From Planctomycetota bacterium (lineage in GTDB: Bacteria > Planctomycetota > UBA1135 > GCA-002686595): a stretch of DNA of 33,114 bases. Below are positions 32,963 through 33,114 of this stretch, piece after piece (the stretch's first letter is position 1; every line of letters begins with the position of its first letter). Below the pieces are notes generated by a model. It saw nothing but the letters and a program-made list of their open reading frames with translations, was not told where the DNA came from and searched no databases. The translations under genes and the position numbers were made by a program. The stretch covers positions 1-33,114 of the forward strand of contig PBIX01000099.1 in assembly GCA_002720975.1 (NCBI GenBank), given 5' to 3'.

Positions 32963-33114
32963 GCCGAGAGCAAAGACGTTGACTAACGCTGAGAGATCAT
33001 GATCGCTCAGCCCCATTCGGTGTCCCTCTTGAAAGACCGCCTGTACGGCGTCTTGAAGGAGGAGGTCAGTCTTTAGCGTCTCTGCGACGGAGAGCACCGC
33101 TTGATGCCCTTCGC
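32954..33114 (-). CDS. C-terminal end of a beta-hydroxyacid-dehydrogenase-like protein, 5' part outside window
   Basis: Fifty-two codons and a TGA are visible on the minus strand. The residues (AETLKTDLLLQDAVQAVFQ, then GLSDHDLSALVNVF) match the end of the NAD-binding-11 helical domain of 3-hydroxyisobutyrate/6-phosphogluconate-dehydrogenase-like enzymes, which typically reads 'PL...A...Y..A...G.GD.D.SA.'. The catalytic Lys and the Rossmann domain lie outside. It converges on the S41 gene and overlaps its stop region by 9 bases. Confidence 0.65.
   Translation of the reverse strand, partial: EGHQAVLSVAETLKTDLLLQDAVQAVFQEGHRMGLSDHDLSALVNVFALGSE

Overview
The window is a GC-rich bacterial chromosome segment that most resembles a member of the Planctomycetota or a close relative. 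I infer this from gene content: a giant secreted protein of the planctomycete 'membrane-bound dehydrogenase' type with two c-type heme sites, several exported beta-propeller proteins, a sialate O-acetylesterase-like protein, a MoxR-DUF58-BatA/VWA operon, a fused AroD-AroE enzyme, and the scarcity of Shine-Dalgarno sequences. No species can be named from the sequence alone.

Layout. 1-4134 (minus strand) is a MoxR ATPase, DUF58, BatA/VWA operon whose last gene runs off the left edge. A 476-base gap separates it from a plus-strand PEBP/YbhB-like gene (4611-5237). 5290-8990 (minus strand) is enolase, a small FtsB/DivIC-like membrane protein and an exported PQQ-type propeller, with only 3 and 5 bases between genes. 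9060-13202 (minus strand) is a 1380-residue SGNH-like/propeller/di-heme protein. 13269-17442 (plus strand) is a compact biosynthetic run: pssA, folK, panC, ispE and a DUF2891-like gene, covering phospholipid, folate, pantothenate and isoprenoid synthesis. 17522-19618 is a sialate O-acetylesterase-like gene that looks inserted: just beyond it lies a diverged copy of the last 26 codons of the DUF2891-like gene. 19734-21444 (minus strand) holds a membrane-anchored coiled-coil protein and an endonuclease/exonuclease/phosphatase-family lipoprotein. 21582-24505 (plus strand) is a DUF2520 Rossmann protein, fused aroDE and aroK (three steps of the shikimate pathway, 4-base overlap). 24654-27458 is a large exported protein of unknown function with an acidic tail.

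A clear initiator tRNA-Met with its own promoter and terminator lies at 27498-27660. Immediately downstream is a 17-codon open frame that resembles the beginning of a tyrosine recombinase. After it come an exported beta-propeller/di-heme/ankyrin fusion protein (27867-31097), an S41-type peptidase (31211-32962), and the tail of a convergent beta-hydroxyacid-dehydrogenase-like gene (32954 to the right edge). The stretch after the tRNA is the best candidate for acquired DNA.

Most of the window is housekeeping. The least ordinary items are the propeller/heme/ankyrin fusion, the gene-tail duplication around the acetylesterase, and the possible integrase relic beside the initiator tRNA. I did not find a CRISPR array, a complete mobile element or a recognisable defence system.
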